Notes: generated by a model not told the origin, from the letters alone. A stretch of 23,790 bases of DNA from an uncultured Collinsella sp. (GCA_900541475.1 UQJV01000034.1:1-23790); one strand, 5' to 3'. Counted from the first letter of the stretch, positions 14,934 to 22,573 are shown. Numbers and translations are program-made.

Positions 14934-15009
14934 TGTCCTCCCCCGCGTCCCAAAGTGGCGCGAGGTTTCACGGCAAAGCCGCGAAACAGCGAAGGGGACA
15001 AAAGGCCCC
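14934..15009. ncRNA. Candidate structured RNA (three-way junction), family unknown
   Basis: Read on the plus strand, an outer stem TGTCC(T)CC / GGGGACA (14934-14941 with 14994-15000) encloses two hairpins. One pairs CGCG (14944-14947) with CGCG (14959-14962) plus CC/GG. The other pairs GTTTC and CGGC (14965-14974) with GCCG and GAAAC (14978-14987) around an AAA loop, with a single mismatch. GGGG (14994-14997) could alternatively pair with CCCC at 15006-15009, a switch-like feature. The fold also exists on the minus strand, where it would lie about 400 nt upstream of arcC. I recognise no known RNA family. Confidence 0.3.
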
Positions 15010-15097
15010 CTCAACCACGTCCTTCATTCAGCCCCACAATCCGAGGACGTAGTCGTAGCAGGATCTGAGGGCTGACCTTCGCGGACACTCCGCAGGA

Positions 15098-15138
15098 CGA
15101 AAGAACCTCCGCCGCACGAAGTGCGCTGCGGAGGTTCT
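15098..15138 (-). terminator. Terminator of the branched-chain aminotransferase gene
   Basis: A long hairpin pairs 15102-15117 with 15121-15138 around a GAA loop, with a short asymmetry near CGCTGCGG. On the minus strand the stem is followed by TTTCG. It lies 60 bp after the ilvE stop. The outer arm reads AGAACCTCCGC. Confidence 0.75.
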
Positions 15139-15198
15139 TGCATGTCCGAGGACGCGCCGGAAAGGAAGGTTGCCCTCGGGCCGAACAGCTATGGCAGC

Positions 15199-16251
15199 TT
15201 ACGCGACGGTGTAAACCCAGTCGTGCTTATCCTCGACAGCACCAGATTGGATGCCGGTCAGGGTCTCGCGGAGCTTCTTCATCACGGGGCCAATCTCGGT
15301 GTAGCCAGCCGGGAAGGTCACGGTCTCATCGGCACCATAGACCTTGTTGTCGATCTCGCCCACCGGGGAAATGACGGCAGCGGTGCCGCACAGGCCGCAC
15401 TCCACAAAGGTGCCGGCCTTGACCTCGGCCCACTCGACGGGGCGCTGGTCGACGGTTATGCCCAGGTCCTGAGCAACCTGAACGAGCGAACGACGGGTGA
15501 TGGAGGGCAAGATGGAGTCGGTGTGCGACTGCGGAACGACGAGCGTGCCGTCCTCCTTCACGAACAGAACGTTCGCGCCGCCGGTCTCCTCGACATAGGT
15601 GCGGGACTCAGAGTCGAGATACAGGTTCTCGGCATAGCCCTCGCGATGGGCCTCCATCGTGGGCTTGAGGGACATGGCGTAGTTCAGGCCAGCCTTGATG
15701 TTGCCGGTGCCGTGCGGTGCGGCGCGGTCGTACTCGGAAACGCGCAGCTTGACGGGCTTGAGGCCACCCTTAAAGTACGGACCGACCGGGGTCACGAGAA
15801 TGCGGAACGTGTACTCAGGAGCGGGAGCCACGCCGATCACGTCACCAGAGCCGATCATAAACGGACGCACGTACAGGGTTGCACCGGAGCCGAAGGGCGG
15901 AACCCAGGCGGCGTTGGCAGAAACGACCTGCTTGACGGCCTCGACAAACTTGTCCTTGGGGAACGGGGGCATCTCGAGGCGCTGGGCAGAGTTATACATA
16001 CGCTCAGCGTTCATGTCGGGACGGAAGCAGACGATGCTGCCGTCCTCGGCGGTGTAGGCCTTCAGGCCCTCAAAGACCTCCTGGCAGTAATGGAAGATGC
16101 CGCCGCACTCGGAAACATGCAGGGTGTGGTCGGTGGTCAGGCCGCCCTCGTCCCACTCGCCATCCTTCCAATGAGCCTCGTAGCTGTAATCGGTTTTCAT
16201 GTAGCCAAAGCCGAGGCTACCCCAATCGATATCCTTCTTCTCGACAGTCAT
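15199..16251 (-). CDS. ilvE: Branched-chain-amino-acid aminotransferase
   Basis: This 350-residue PLP enzyme of fold type IV interconverts leucine, isoleucine and valine with their 2-oxo acids, using 2-oxoglutarate/glutamate. It is of the longer BCAT type rather than the 300-residue E. coli form. Landmarks are FEGLKAY (60-66), the substrate region RPFMIGSG, PVGPYF, the PLP lysine Lys186 in GTGNIKAGLNYA, YVEETGGANVLFV with PLP-contacting Glu221, and PSITRRSL. A strong AAGGAG precedes the ATG at 16251; the in-frame extension to 16401 is low-complexity Arg-rich sequence and was rejected. The gene has its own terminator and appears monocistronic. The roughly 150-nt region upstream has a TACAAT at about 16410, a possible -10, but no recognisable T-box or leader peptide rich in Leu/Ile/Val codons. 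Confidence 0.95.
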   Translation of the reverse strand: MTVEKKDIDWGSLGFGYMKTDYSYEAHWKDGEWDEGGLTTDHTLHVSECGGIFHYCQEVFEGLKAYTAEDGSIVCFRPDMNAERMYNSAQRLEMPPFPKDKFVEAVKQVVSANAAWVPPFGSGATLYVRPFMIGSGDVIGVAPAPEYTFRILVTPVGPYFKGGLKPVKLRVSEYDRAAPHGTGNIKAGLNYAMSLKPTMEAHREGYAENLYLDSESRTYVEETGGANVLFVKEDGTLVVPQSHTDSILPSITRRSLVQVAQDLGITVDQRPVEWAEVKAGTFVECGLCGTAAVISPVGEIDNKVYGADETVTFPAGYTEIGPVMKKLRETLTGIQSGAVEDKHDWVYTVA

Positions 16252-16477
16252 ATGTCGCTCCTTACATACACAGTTGCATACTCGCGAACCCGCACGCAAA
16301 GACCGAAGCCGACCGCGTCGCAATGTCGCACGCCCGGAGCGTAGAGCCGGACGGGACACGCGAACGGCATCAAAGCCGATGGCACGTCGATTCGCATGCA
16401 CGAGATTGTACTCCCCGTACGCGTCTGATAAAACGCTTTTCTTTAACTAAGTAAAGTATTTTCATTTGACCGAAGCA

Positions 16478-16510
16478 GAAAGGCCCGCCACCGTAAAGGG
16501 TGACGGGCCT
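16478..16510 (-). terminator. Terminator of the DedA-family gene
   Basis: A 12-bp stem (AGGCCCGCCACC / GGTGACGGGCCT, one G-T pair) has a 6-nt loop at 16481-16510, followed on the minus strand by TTTCTGCTTC. It lies 29 bp after the dedA stop. Confidence 0.85.
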
Positions 16511-16539
16511 CAACGGCACGGTTTGCGCGCTGGCTCGAG

Positions 16540-17187
16540 CTACGCGTTCTTTTTGCCCAGCTTAGCCTTAACCAGACCGACCACGGTCGGGATGATCGAC
16601 ACGGCGACGATGCCGATAATCAGCAGCTCAAAGTGCTCCTGCACAAAGGGAATGCCGCCAAAGAAGTAGCCCAACAGCGTAAAGACCGTCGACCAGGTAA
16701 TGCCGCCCAGCACGTTAAAGATGACAAAGTTGCGCCAGTGCATGCCGCCCATGCCGGCGATGAAAGGCACAAAGGTGCGGATAAACGGGAAGAAGCGACC
16801 CAGGAAGATGGCCAGGTGGCCCCACTTGTCCAGGAAGTCCTCGGACTTTTTGATTCGCTCGGGCGTCATGGCCTTCACCTTGCCCGAGGCGATGATCTTT
16901 TGGCCAAAGAAATGACCGATCATAAAGTTGCACTGATCGCCCAAGATGGCAGCCGTCCATGCGACGGCCAGCAGAGCCACGATGTTAAAGCCGCCGTTGT
17001 GGGCAAAGAAACCCGAGGCAAACAGCAGCGAGTCGCCGGGAAGGAACGGGAAGAACACCACGCCCGTCTCGATAAAGATGATCAGGAACACGCAGCCGTA
17101 GGCCATAAGCGGGCCGGCGGCGATCCAGCTGGCGATCGCGGTGCGCGGATCCTTAAGCAGCTCGGCGATAAAATTGATGAAACCCAT
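16540..17187 (-). CDS. DedA/SNARE-associated family membrane protein
   Basis: This 215-residue inner-membrane protein of the DedA (VTT domain) family has about five hydrophobic segments, two of them likely re-entrant. The signature stretches are ETGVVFFPFLPGDSLLFASG near the N-terminus and FLGRFFPFIRTFVPFIAGMG in the middle, with the conserved Arg and Pro residues. The C-terminus is a basic KAKLGKKNA. DedA proteins support envelope and membrane-potential homeostasis, and several act as lipid flippases for undecaprenyl phosphate or phospholipid; which role applies here is not clear. The start at 17187 has GAGAGG upstream and gives the usual N-terminus; the longer frame to 17256 runs into the divergent promoter region. 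The neighbour on the other strand is cysE, with no obvious functional link. Confidence 0.92.
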   Translation of the reverse strand: MGFINFIAELLKDPRTAIASWIAAGPLMAYGCVFLIIFIETGVVFFPFLPGDSLLFASGFFAHNGGFNIVALLAVAWTAAILGDQCNFMIGHFFGQKIIASGKVKAMTPERIKKSEDFLDKWGHLAIFLGRFFPFIRTFVPFIAGMGGMHWRNFVIFNVLGGITWSTVFTLLGYFFGGIPFVQEHFELLIIGIVAVSIIPTVVGLVKAKLGKKNA

Positions 17188-17353
17188 GAAGTAAAACCTC
17201 TCAGTTGTGGGCGCGGACACGTCCAAGTTGACCAGTATACGGTTGTGACGCGGCAACGCACACGACCTTACAAAAGCGTGACTTCATTACCAGCAAGTTT
17301 GCATAATTGACACCTGTCGCGCAAAGCCGAGCAAGATTGCTCTTCCTAATCCC

Positions 17354-17370
17354 TAGCGAATCGCTATACT
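17354..17370 (+). promoter_or_regulatory. Candidate cysE promoter with overlapping palindrome
   Basis: TATACT at 17365-17370 resembles a -10 hexamer about 42 bp before the cysE GTG. It overlaps the perfect inverted repeat TAGCG-AAT-CGCTA (17354-17366), a likely operator for a dimeric regulator. No strong -35 is visible at the usual distance. The regulator is unknown; an Rrf2 or other sulfur-status regulator would be a guess. Confidence 0.4.
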
Positions 17371-17411
17371 TTATTGAATTGCATTGTCGCGGCGCTAAGG
17401 GAGGGCGGCCG

Positions 17412-18116
17412 GTGAGCTTTATCAATACCATTCGCGAGGACATCAAGACCGTCCAGGCACAGGACCCCGCCGCGCAAAACGGCCTAGTCATCTTCCTTTC
17501 TTACCCCGGCCTGCACGCCAAGTGGAACCACGTGCCCGAGCACTGGCTGTGGGAACATGGACATCGCTCGCTCGCCCGCGTGCTCTCGCAAATCACCCGC
17601 CATATCACTGGCGTCGAGATTCATCCTGCCGCACAGATCGGCAAGCATTTCTTTATCGACCACGCCATGGGCGTTGTCATCGGCGAAACCGCCATTGTGG
17701 GCGACAACTGCGTGCTCTATCAGGGCGTCACACTTGGCGGCACCGGCAACGAGACCGGCAAGCGCCACCCCACCCTGGGCAACAACGTCACCGTGGGCAC
17801 AGGCGCCAAGGTGCTCGGCAACATTCGCATCGGCAACAACGTCAAGATCGGCGGCAACTCGGTTGTCGTTAAGGACGTGCCCGACAACTGCACCGTCGTG
17901 GGCGTGCCGGGACGCATCATCAAACGCAACGGCTGCCGCGTGTTCGAGGAGAGCTTCGATGCCAAGCAGCATCGCGAGTACATGCCCGATGACGCCGCCG
18001 AACAGTCCGCGCTCAATCGCCAGGGCATCACCGAGAATGCCCGCCGCGTCAAGGAACTCGAGCGAGAGGTGGCCGAGCTCAAAGCCCTCGTCGCGAAGCT
18101 CGTGGACGAACGCTAG
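17412..18116 (+). CDS. cysE: Serine O-acetyltransferase
   Basis: This 234-residue cytosolic enzyme acetylates L-serine with acetyl-CoA to O-acetylserine, the committed step of cysteine synthesis. It is the short Gram-positive type. The left-handed beta-helix of hexapeptide repeats runs from about residue 66 to 170. The catalytic His85 is in FIDHAMGVVIGET, and the acid partner is Glu69 in GVEIHPAAQIG, as in B. subtilis-type enzymes (Asp in E. coli). Typical GGTGNETGKRHPTLG and GVPGRII segments follow. Residues about 205-232 form a predicted coiled coil, an extension past the usual end. The GTG at 17412 was chosen because GGGAGG stands 8 bp upstream and the N-terminus VSFINTIREDI is canonical; the longer frame has no support. 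No cysK is in view. Confidence 0.93.
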   Translation: MSFINTIREDIKTVQAQDPAAQNGLVIFLSYPGLHAKWNHVPEHWLWEHGHRSLARVLSQITRHITGVEIHPAAQIGKHFFIDHAMGVVIGETAIVGDNCVLYQGVTLGGTGNETGKRHPTLGNNVTVGTGAKVLGNIRIGNNVKIGGNSVVVKDVPDNCTVVGVPGRIIKRNGCRVFEESFDAKQHREYMPDDAAEQSALNRQGITENARRVKELEREVAELKALVAKLVDER

Positions 18117-18149
18117 AAGCGGACGGCTACCGACAACATTGACGTCAAC

Positions 18150-18190
18150 GCAAAGGCGCGCCAGGGAATTCATCCCCGGCGCGCCTTATT
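18150..18190. terminator. Bidirectional terminator after cysE
   Basis: The perfect 10-bp arms AAGGCGCGCC (18153-18162) and GGCGCGCCTT (18178-18187) have an inner GGG/CCC pair. TTATTTG follows on the plus strand and TTTG on the minus strand. It lies 36 bp after the cysE stop and between two convergent genes. Confidence 0.75.
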
Positions 18191-18195
18191 TGTGA

Positions 18196-18224
18196 TGTGA
18201 CAAAGGGGCTGCCCCTTTGTCACA
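18196..18224. repeat. Perfect 13-bp palindrome abutting the ABC gene stop
   Basis: TGTGACAAAGGGG (18196-18208) and CCCCTTTGTCACA (18212-18224) pair perfectly around a 3-nt loop. The right arm touches the TAA stop codon of the minus-strand ABC gene with no base between. No U-tract follows on either strand. It may stabilise the mRNA 3' end or be a dispersed palindromic repeat. Confidence 0.75.
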
Positions 18225-20231
18225 TTATGCGAACTGGCTCAGATAGAGGTCGGCGTAAGCGCCCTCGGCAGCCAGCAGCTCCTTGTGCGTACCCTGCTCG
18301 ATAATGTTGCCATGATCCATGACCAAGATCAGGTCGGCATCCACAATTGTCGACAGGCGGTGCGCGATCACAAAGCTCGTGCGCCCGCGCATAAGCGCAT
18401 CCATGGCACGGCCGATGGCAAGCTCGGTACGCGTGTCCACGCTCGACGTCGCCTCGTCCAAGATGAGAATCGCCGGGTTGTTGAGCAGTACGCGCGCGAT
18501 GGTCAGCAGCTGACGCTGACCCTGGCTGATGCTTTCGGCATCGTTGGCCACATGCGTGTCGTAGCCCTGTGGCATGGTACGCACAAAGAAATCGACCTGC
18601 GCGGCACGGGCGGCGGCCACGACCTCCTCGCGCGTTGCCTCGGGGCAGCCGTATGCGATGTTTTCGGCAATCGTGCCATCGAACAGCCAGGCGTCCTGCA
18701 GCACCATGCCAAACTGCTGCCGCAGCTCGCCGCGATCCATGCGGCTCGTATCCACGCCGTCGAGCGTAATGCGCCCGCCGTCAATCTCGTAGAAACGCAT
18801 GAGCAGGTTGATGAGCGTGGTCTTGCCCGCGCCCGTGGTTCCCACCACGGCGATCTTCTGGCCCGGCTCGGCGGTGAACGACACGTCGCGCATAAGCGGC
18901 TTTTCGGGCGTGTAGCCAAAGCGCACATGCTCAAAGGCGACGCGGCCCTCCACGCGACCCGGTAGCTTGGCGGCCTCGCCCGGCTGCGGATCAGCCTCCA
19001 TCTCGGGCTCATCGAGCAGGTCGAACACGCGCTCCGCACTCGCCAGCGCGCTCTGCAGCGAGTTGAAGGTAAACGACAGCTGCGTCATGGGCTCGGATGC
19101 CTCGTAGATAAACTGAAAGAACGCTTGGAACACGCCGACGGTCATGTGGCCGGCAACCAGCATGCTGCAGCCCACAATCGCAATCACGATCTGTGCCAGG
19201 CGGCCGATAAAGCGCACCGCGGGGCCGACGGCGTTAATCATAAAGTCGGCCTTGGCACTCACACGTGCCAGCTCGCCCGAGGCCTGGTGCACCTCGGCAG
19301 AACTCTGACGCTCGCGGTTAAACGCGCGAATCACCAGACGACCCGAGTAGCCTTCCTCGACTGCACTCGTAATCTTGGACACCCACTCCTGGCGCTCGCC
19401 GGTTACGTCATGCGTACGGCGCGAGACCACCTTGGTCACCAGCAGCGACAACGCCGTAAAGAACAAAAAGACCAGCGTAAGGGGCACACTGAACACAAAC
19501 ATCACGCCCACAGCGCCCACTACCGTACCAATCGACACCAGCAGCTGCAGCAAGCCGCGCTGCATGCTCTCGGACATCTTGTCCAAGTCATTGGTCGCGC
19601 GGCTGACGACCTCGCCGGGACGATGCGCGTCAAAATAGGCGAGCGGCAGACGATTGAGCTTTTGAGCGATGCGGTTGCGCAGACGCAGGTTGAGGCGTTC
19701 GGCCACGCTCGACATCAAAAAGCTCTGGAGCGCGTAGAACGAGGCAGCGGCCGTCCAGATCATAAAGTAGATGAAGATGGTCCTGCCGCAGTTCTCCCAG
19801 GTGATGTTGAAGGTGGTGTCGTTGGCAAACGCCACCTGAATGTGGCCCCACAGCTCATCGATCACGCGGGCGCTATATGCCGGCGCAGCGGTGTTAAAGA
19901 TGGCATAGAACACGATGCTCGCGAACACGATATAGAAGCGCCAATGGTCACCGGCATCCTCGCTCCACAGGCGGCGCACCGTCGCCCAGGTGTCGCGGGG
20001 TTTCTCGTCCTCGTCCTCGTCGTCCACATCGCGCATGCGCTCTGCCTCAGCGCGGGCGCGCTCGTCCTCGGCGCGTTCGTTTTCCTCGTAGAGCGCTTGG
20101 CGGCGAGCCTCGCGCTCGGCTGCAGCCTTGGCGGCCTCGTCCAGCTCGGGTGCTACGGCAGCTGTTTCCTCAACAAGCCCCGTGGCAACGGCGTCATCAA
20201 CGCTGGCCTGCTTCCTGAGCTCCTCGGTCAT
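18225..20231 (-). CDS. ABC exporter half-transporter, catalytically competent Walker B subunit
   Basis: This 668-residue protein has a membrane domain and a nucleotide-binding domain. Residues 1-80 are an acidic, Ala/Glu/Arg-rich, probably helical cytosolic extension ending in DVDDEDEDEK. Six membrane helices span about 98-390. The ATPase domain has Walker A GTTGAGKTT, signature SISQGQRQLLT (a deviant LSGGQ), Walker B LILDEATSSVD with the catalytic Glu, and H-loop IAHRLST. It pairs with the half-transporter encoded just upstream: the stop TAG of that gene and this ATG are separated by one base, so translation is coupled. The deviant signature here and the deviant Walker B in the partner together define one degenerate ATP site, as in TM287/288 and BmrCD. 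Likely role: drug or lipid-like compound export. GGAGGTGAG precedes the start. Confidence 0.95.
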   Translation of the reverse strand: MTEELRKQASVDDAVATGLVEETAAVAPELDEAAKAAAEREARRQALYEENERAEDERARAEAERMRDVDDEDEDEKPRDTWATVRRLWSEDAGDHWRFYIVFASIVFYAIFNTAAPAYSARVIDELWGHIQVAFANDTTFNITWENCGRTIFIYFMIWTAAASFYALQSFLMSSVAERLNLRLRNRIAQKLNRLPLAYFDAHRPGEVVSRATNDLDKMSESMQRGLLQLLVSIGTVVGAVGVMFVFSVPLTLVFLFFTALSLLVTKVVSRRTHDVTGERQEWVSKITSAVEEGYSGRLVIRAFNRERQSSAEVHQASGELARVSAKADFMINAVGPAVRFIGRLAQIVIAIVGCSMLVAGHMTVGVFQAFFQFIYEASEPMTQLSFTFNSLQSALASAERVFDLLDEPEMEADPQPGEAAKLPGRVEGRVAFEHVRFGYTPEKPLMRDVSFTAEPGQKIAVVGTTGAGKTTLINLLMRFYEIDGGRITLDGVDTSRMDRGELRQQFGMVLQDAWLFDGTIAENIAYGCPEATREEVVAAARAAQVDFFVRTMPQGYDTHVANDAESISQGQRQLLTIARVLLNNPAILILDEATSSVDTRTELAIGRAMDALMRGRTSFVIAHRLSTIVDADLILVMDHGNIIEQGTHKELLAAEGAYADLYLSQFA

Positions 20232-20232
20232 G

Positions 20233-21969
20233 CTACTCACCTCCCTTCATTTGCGATTCCGCGATGGCGCGGTACACCTCGCAGGTTTCCATAAGCTCGC
20301 CATGCGTGCCCAGGCCCACAACCTCGCCGTCCTTGAGCACGACGATCTGGTCGGCGTGCAAGATCGTCGAGATGCGCTGCGCGATAATGAGCACCGCAGC
20401 GTCACGCGTCTCGTTTTGCAACGCATGGCGCAGGGCGGCATCGGTCTTAAAGTCCAGGGCCGAAAAGCTGTCGTCGAAGATATATAGATCGGCATGCTTC
20501 ATGAGCGCACGGGCGATTGCCAGACGCTGGCGCTGGCCGCCCGAAAAGTTCGTGCCGCCCTGCGCCACCGGAGTGTCGAGCCCCTGCGGCTGATCGAGTA
20601 CAAAGGTGCTCTGGGCAACCTCAAGCGCGTGAAGCATGTCGGCCTCGGTCGCGCCCTCATTGCCAAAGCGCAGATTGCTTGCCACGGTGCCCGAGAACAG
20701 CCATGCCTTTTGCGGCACATAGGCAATGCGCCCGCGAATCTCGCCTTGCGAAAGCTCGCGCAGGTCGACGCCGTCCAGGCGAATGGCGCCCTTGGTGGCG
20801 TCGTGGAAGCGCAGCAGGAGCTTGGCCACCGTCGACTTGCCCGAACCCGTCGAGCCGACGATCGCGGTCGTCTGACCGCGGCGACAGGTAAAGTTCAGAT
20901 CGCACAGCGTGTCCTCGTCGGCGTCGTCGAAACGGAACGACATATGATCGAACACGGCGACCGTGTCTGCACTGTCAACAGGCTCCGCCGCGCACGTATC
21001 CAGCGTGCGCTTGCCGTCCACAATGCTCGGCTCAATCTCCAACACCTGTTGCGCGCGGTTGAGGCACGCCGCAGCGCGCGGAAGCGTCAGAATCACCATC
21101 TGCGCCATCATCACAAAGAACAGGATCAGGATCGCGTATTCCAGTACGGCCGAGATGCTGCCGATTTGCATGGCATGGGCGCCCACGCGGTTGCCGCCCA
21201 CCCACAGCACCGCCACCTCGGCGATGTTCATCAAAAAGAAGCTGGAGCTGTCGAGCCCCACAAACAGGTGGTTGACCTTAATGGCGTTGTCCGCGTAATC
21301 GCTAAATACCTCGTCCAGGCGCTGCTCCTCGTGGCGCTCCTTATTGAAAGCGCGGATGACGCGAACGCCCACGATGTTCTCGCGCAGCACCACGTTCATA
21401 CGGTCGATAAAGCTCTGAAGGCGCATAAAAATCGGCGCGGCGTTAGCCACCGTAAAGACCGCCGCCACCAGCACGATCGCAACGACCACGCCCAGCAGCG
21501 TTCCCATGGCAGGATCGATAAACCAAGCAAATATGATGCCCGCGACGGCCAGGAATGGCACCGGCAGCACCAACTGAATCGTCTGAAGGATTGCCTGCTG
21601 AATCACGTTGATGTCGTTGAGTGAGCGTGTGATCATCGATCCGGTACCAAAGCGCTCAAAGTCGCTGGCCGCGAGCTCGAGCGATTTGTCGTACACGGCA
21701 TTGCGGATATCGCAGGCCACGTTGGCGGCCAGGCGCGCCGAAAGATAGCAGCCCAGCACCGTGCCGCCGCTAGCCATGCTGGTCGCGATAAACATGTATA
21801 GGCCGTTACGTAAAATGTAGTCGACATCGCCCGTGGTAATTCCGGTGTTGACCATGTTCGCCAGCATCGTTGGAACCAACAGCGTACCGACGTTATCCAC
21901 CAGCAGCACCAGTAGCGTCACTGCGACAAGCCCTCGGTAGGGCTTCAAAAACCTCATTAACAGTCGCAC
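20233..21969 (-). CDS. ABC exporter half-transporter, degenerate Walker B subunit
   Basis: This 578-residue half-transporter has six membrane helices in about residues 10-300 and an ATPase domain in about 340-578. Walker A is GSTGSGKST and the signature NFSGGQRQRL is canonical. Walker B reads YIFDDSFSALD, with Asp in place of the catalytic Glu, and the H-loop is IAQRIST, with Gln for His. These changes mark the degenerate-site subunit of a heterodimeric exporter whose partner is encoded 1 bp downstream. The start is either GTG at 21969, which has AGGGGGAG upstream and gives the family-like RLLMRFLKPYR, or ATG at 21957, which overlaps the marR stop as TAATG. I prefer the GTG. Either way it is coupled to marR, indicating MarR-controlled efflux. 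Confidence 0.95.
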   Translation of the reverse strand: MRLLMRFLKPYRGLVAVTLLVLLVDNVGTLLVPTMLANMVNTGITTGDVDYILRNGLYMFIATSMASGGTVLGCYLSARLAANVACDIRNAVYDKSLELAASDFERFGTGSMITRSLNDINVIQQAILQTIQLVLPVPFLAVAGIIFAWFIDPAMGTLLGVVVAIVLVAAVFTVANAAPIFMRLQSFIDRMNVVLRENIVGVRVIRAFNKERHEEQRLDEVFSDYADNAIKVNHLFVGLDSSSFFLMNIAEVAVLWVGGNRVGAHAMQIGSISAVLEYAILILFFVMMAQMVILTLPRAAACLNRAQQVLEIEPSIVDGKRTLDTCAAEPVDSADTVAVFDHMSFRFDDADEDTLCDLNFTCRRGQTTAIVGSTGSGKSTVAKLLLRFHDATKGAIRLDGVDLRELSQGEIRGRIAYVPQKAWLFSGTVASNLRFGNEGATEADMLHALEVAQSTFVLDQPQGLDTPVAQGGTNFSGGQRQRLAIARALMKHADLYIFDDSFSALDFKTDAALRHALQNETRDAAVLIIAQRISTILHADQIVVLKDGEVVGLGTHGELMETCEVYRAIAESQMKGGE

Positions 21970-22469
21970 GACTCCCCCTCACGTTGATTCTCCGACTGAT
22001 CTTCGGCTGCCACCTGCCGCTTAAATGCCTCGCACTCCTCACCGAGCACCTGAGAAAATTTACCGATCAAGCGCATAATCTCGCGCTGCTCACATGGCTC
22101 GAGGGCATCGAAGGCTCTCTGCTCGGCCCCTTGCGCCGGCATCGCATACCGTTTTGCAAATCGTCTACCCTCTTCGGTCAGGCTCACAACCTTGTTCTTG
22201 CGACTGCCTTCGGCAAACTCAAGCGTGGCGAAACCCCGCGCCGTCAAGGTTTTAATGGCCGAGTTTATAGTCTGTTTGCTATAGAACCATTCGCTTGTCA
22301 GACGACTTACAGCAATGCTGCCGCCCGCCGTGCCGGTGTCGACGAGCATCCAATAGGCGCAGTCCGAAAGACCACAGGTGCGCGCGAACTCCGAATAGAT
22401 ACGGTCAAGCCCGTTGAGCATCCGGTCGAAATCGACCAGGCTAACTGCATTATTCATCTCTCCCGCCAT
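21957..22469 (-). CDS. MarR-family transcriptional regulator
   Basis: This 170-residue dimeric winged-helix regulator is probably the repressor of the ABC exporter genes that follow. The recognition region SRLTSEWFYSKQTINSAIKTL (about 55-75) corresponds to the MarR HTH, and GSRKNKVVSLTEEGRRFA is the wing plus the conserved L-T-x-x-G motif. The C-terminus is long, charged and ends in CDC. An internal ATG at 22457 with GGGAG close upstream is an alternative start; neither site has a perfect ribosome binding site. The stop overlaps or abuts the first ABC start (TAATG). The promoter region carries repeats suited to autoregulation. MarR proteins are usually released from DNA by small phenolic or lipophilic ligands, matching an efflux operon. 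Confidence 0.93.
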   Translation of the reverse strand: MAGEMNNAVSLVDFDRMLNGLDRIYSEFARTCGLSDCAYWMLVDTGTAGGSIAVSRLTSEWFYSKQTINSAIKTLTARGFATLEFAEGSRKNKVVSLTEEGRRFAKRYAMPAQGAEQRAFDALEPCEQREIMRLIGKFSQVLGEECEAFKRQVAAEDQSENQREGESCDC

Positions 22470-22472
22470 TCG

Positions 22473-22530
22473 ATAGTCCGAGTTTTGACTAATTTGTTTT
22501 TAGATTAGTCCGAGATTTGACCATCGTCAA
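22473..22530 (-). promoter_or_regulatory. marR-ABC operon promoter with direct and inverted repeats
   Basis: On the minus strand TTGACG (22530-22525) is a good -35, with TAATCT (22507-22502) as a weak -10 at 17-bp spacing. Two copies of TAGTCCGAG-N-TTTGAC (plus strand, starting at 22474 and 22506) are 32 bp apart, about three helix turns. The perfect inverted repeat GACTAA-N12-TTAGTC (22487-22510) spans the junction between them. The elements cover the promoter and ribosome-binding region, as expected for an autoregulated marR gene. Confidence 0.6.
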
Positions 22531-22573
22531 TAAGTTCGTTATATATGGTCGGCTCTACATTGCATATCGACAG

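Larger units (their letters stand above)
14538..15101. other. Gene-free AT-richer gap between arcC and ilvE
   Basis: About 560 bp with no intact gene. From 14600 to 14860 the base composition is visibly more AT-rich than the neighbours. It holds the arcC upstream region, a frameshifted HTH-like reading frame (14768 to about 14930) and a possible three-stem RNA (14934-15000). A small stem CCCCT/AGGGG at 14861-14879 followed by CTTTT could be a weak plus-strand terminator, but it falls within the HTH-like frame. The composition suggests transferred or decaying DNA. Confidence 0.5.

Noticed and set aside
14656..15075. 139-codon plus-strand frame as an intact gene
   Set aside because: TTG start without ribosome binding site and no coherent fold along its length; only its middle part fits the frameshifted HTH idea, which is reported instead.
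15121..16344. Plus-strand frame of 407 codons across ilvE
   Set aside because: Antisense shadow of a clearly identified PLP aminotransferase gene; no family motif.
16252..16480. T-box riboswitch or attenuator peptide upstream of ilvE
   Set aside because: I looked for the T-box core sequence and for a short frame rich in Leu/Ile/Val codons in the roughly 200-nt leader and found neither.
19125..20294. Plus-strand His-rich frame across the ABC gene
   Set aside because: His richness comes from reading the reverse complement of GTG/ATG-rich codons in an ABC transporter; no independent support.
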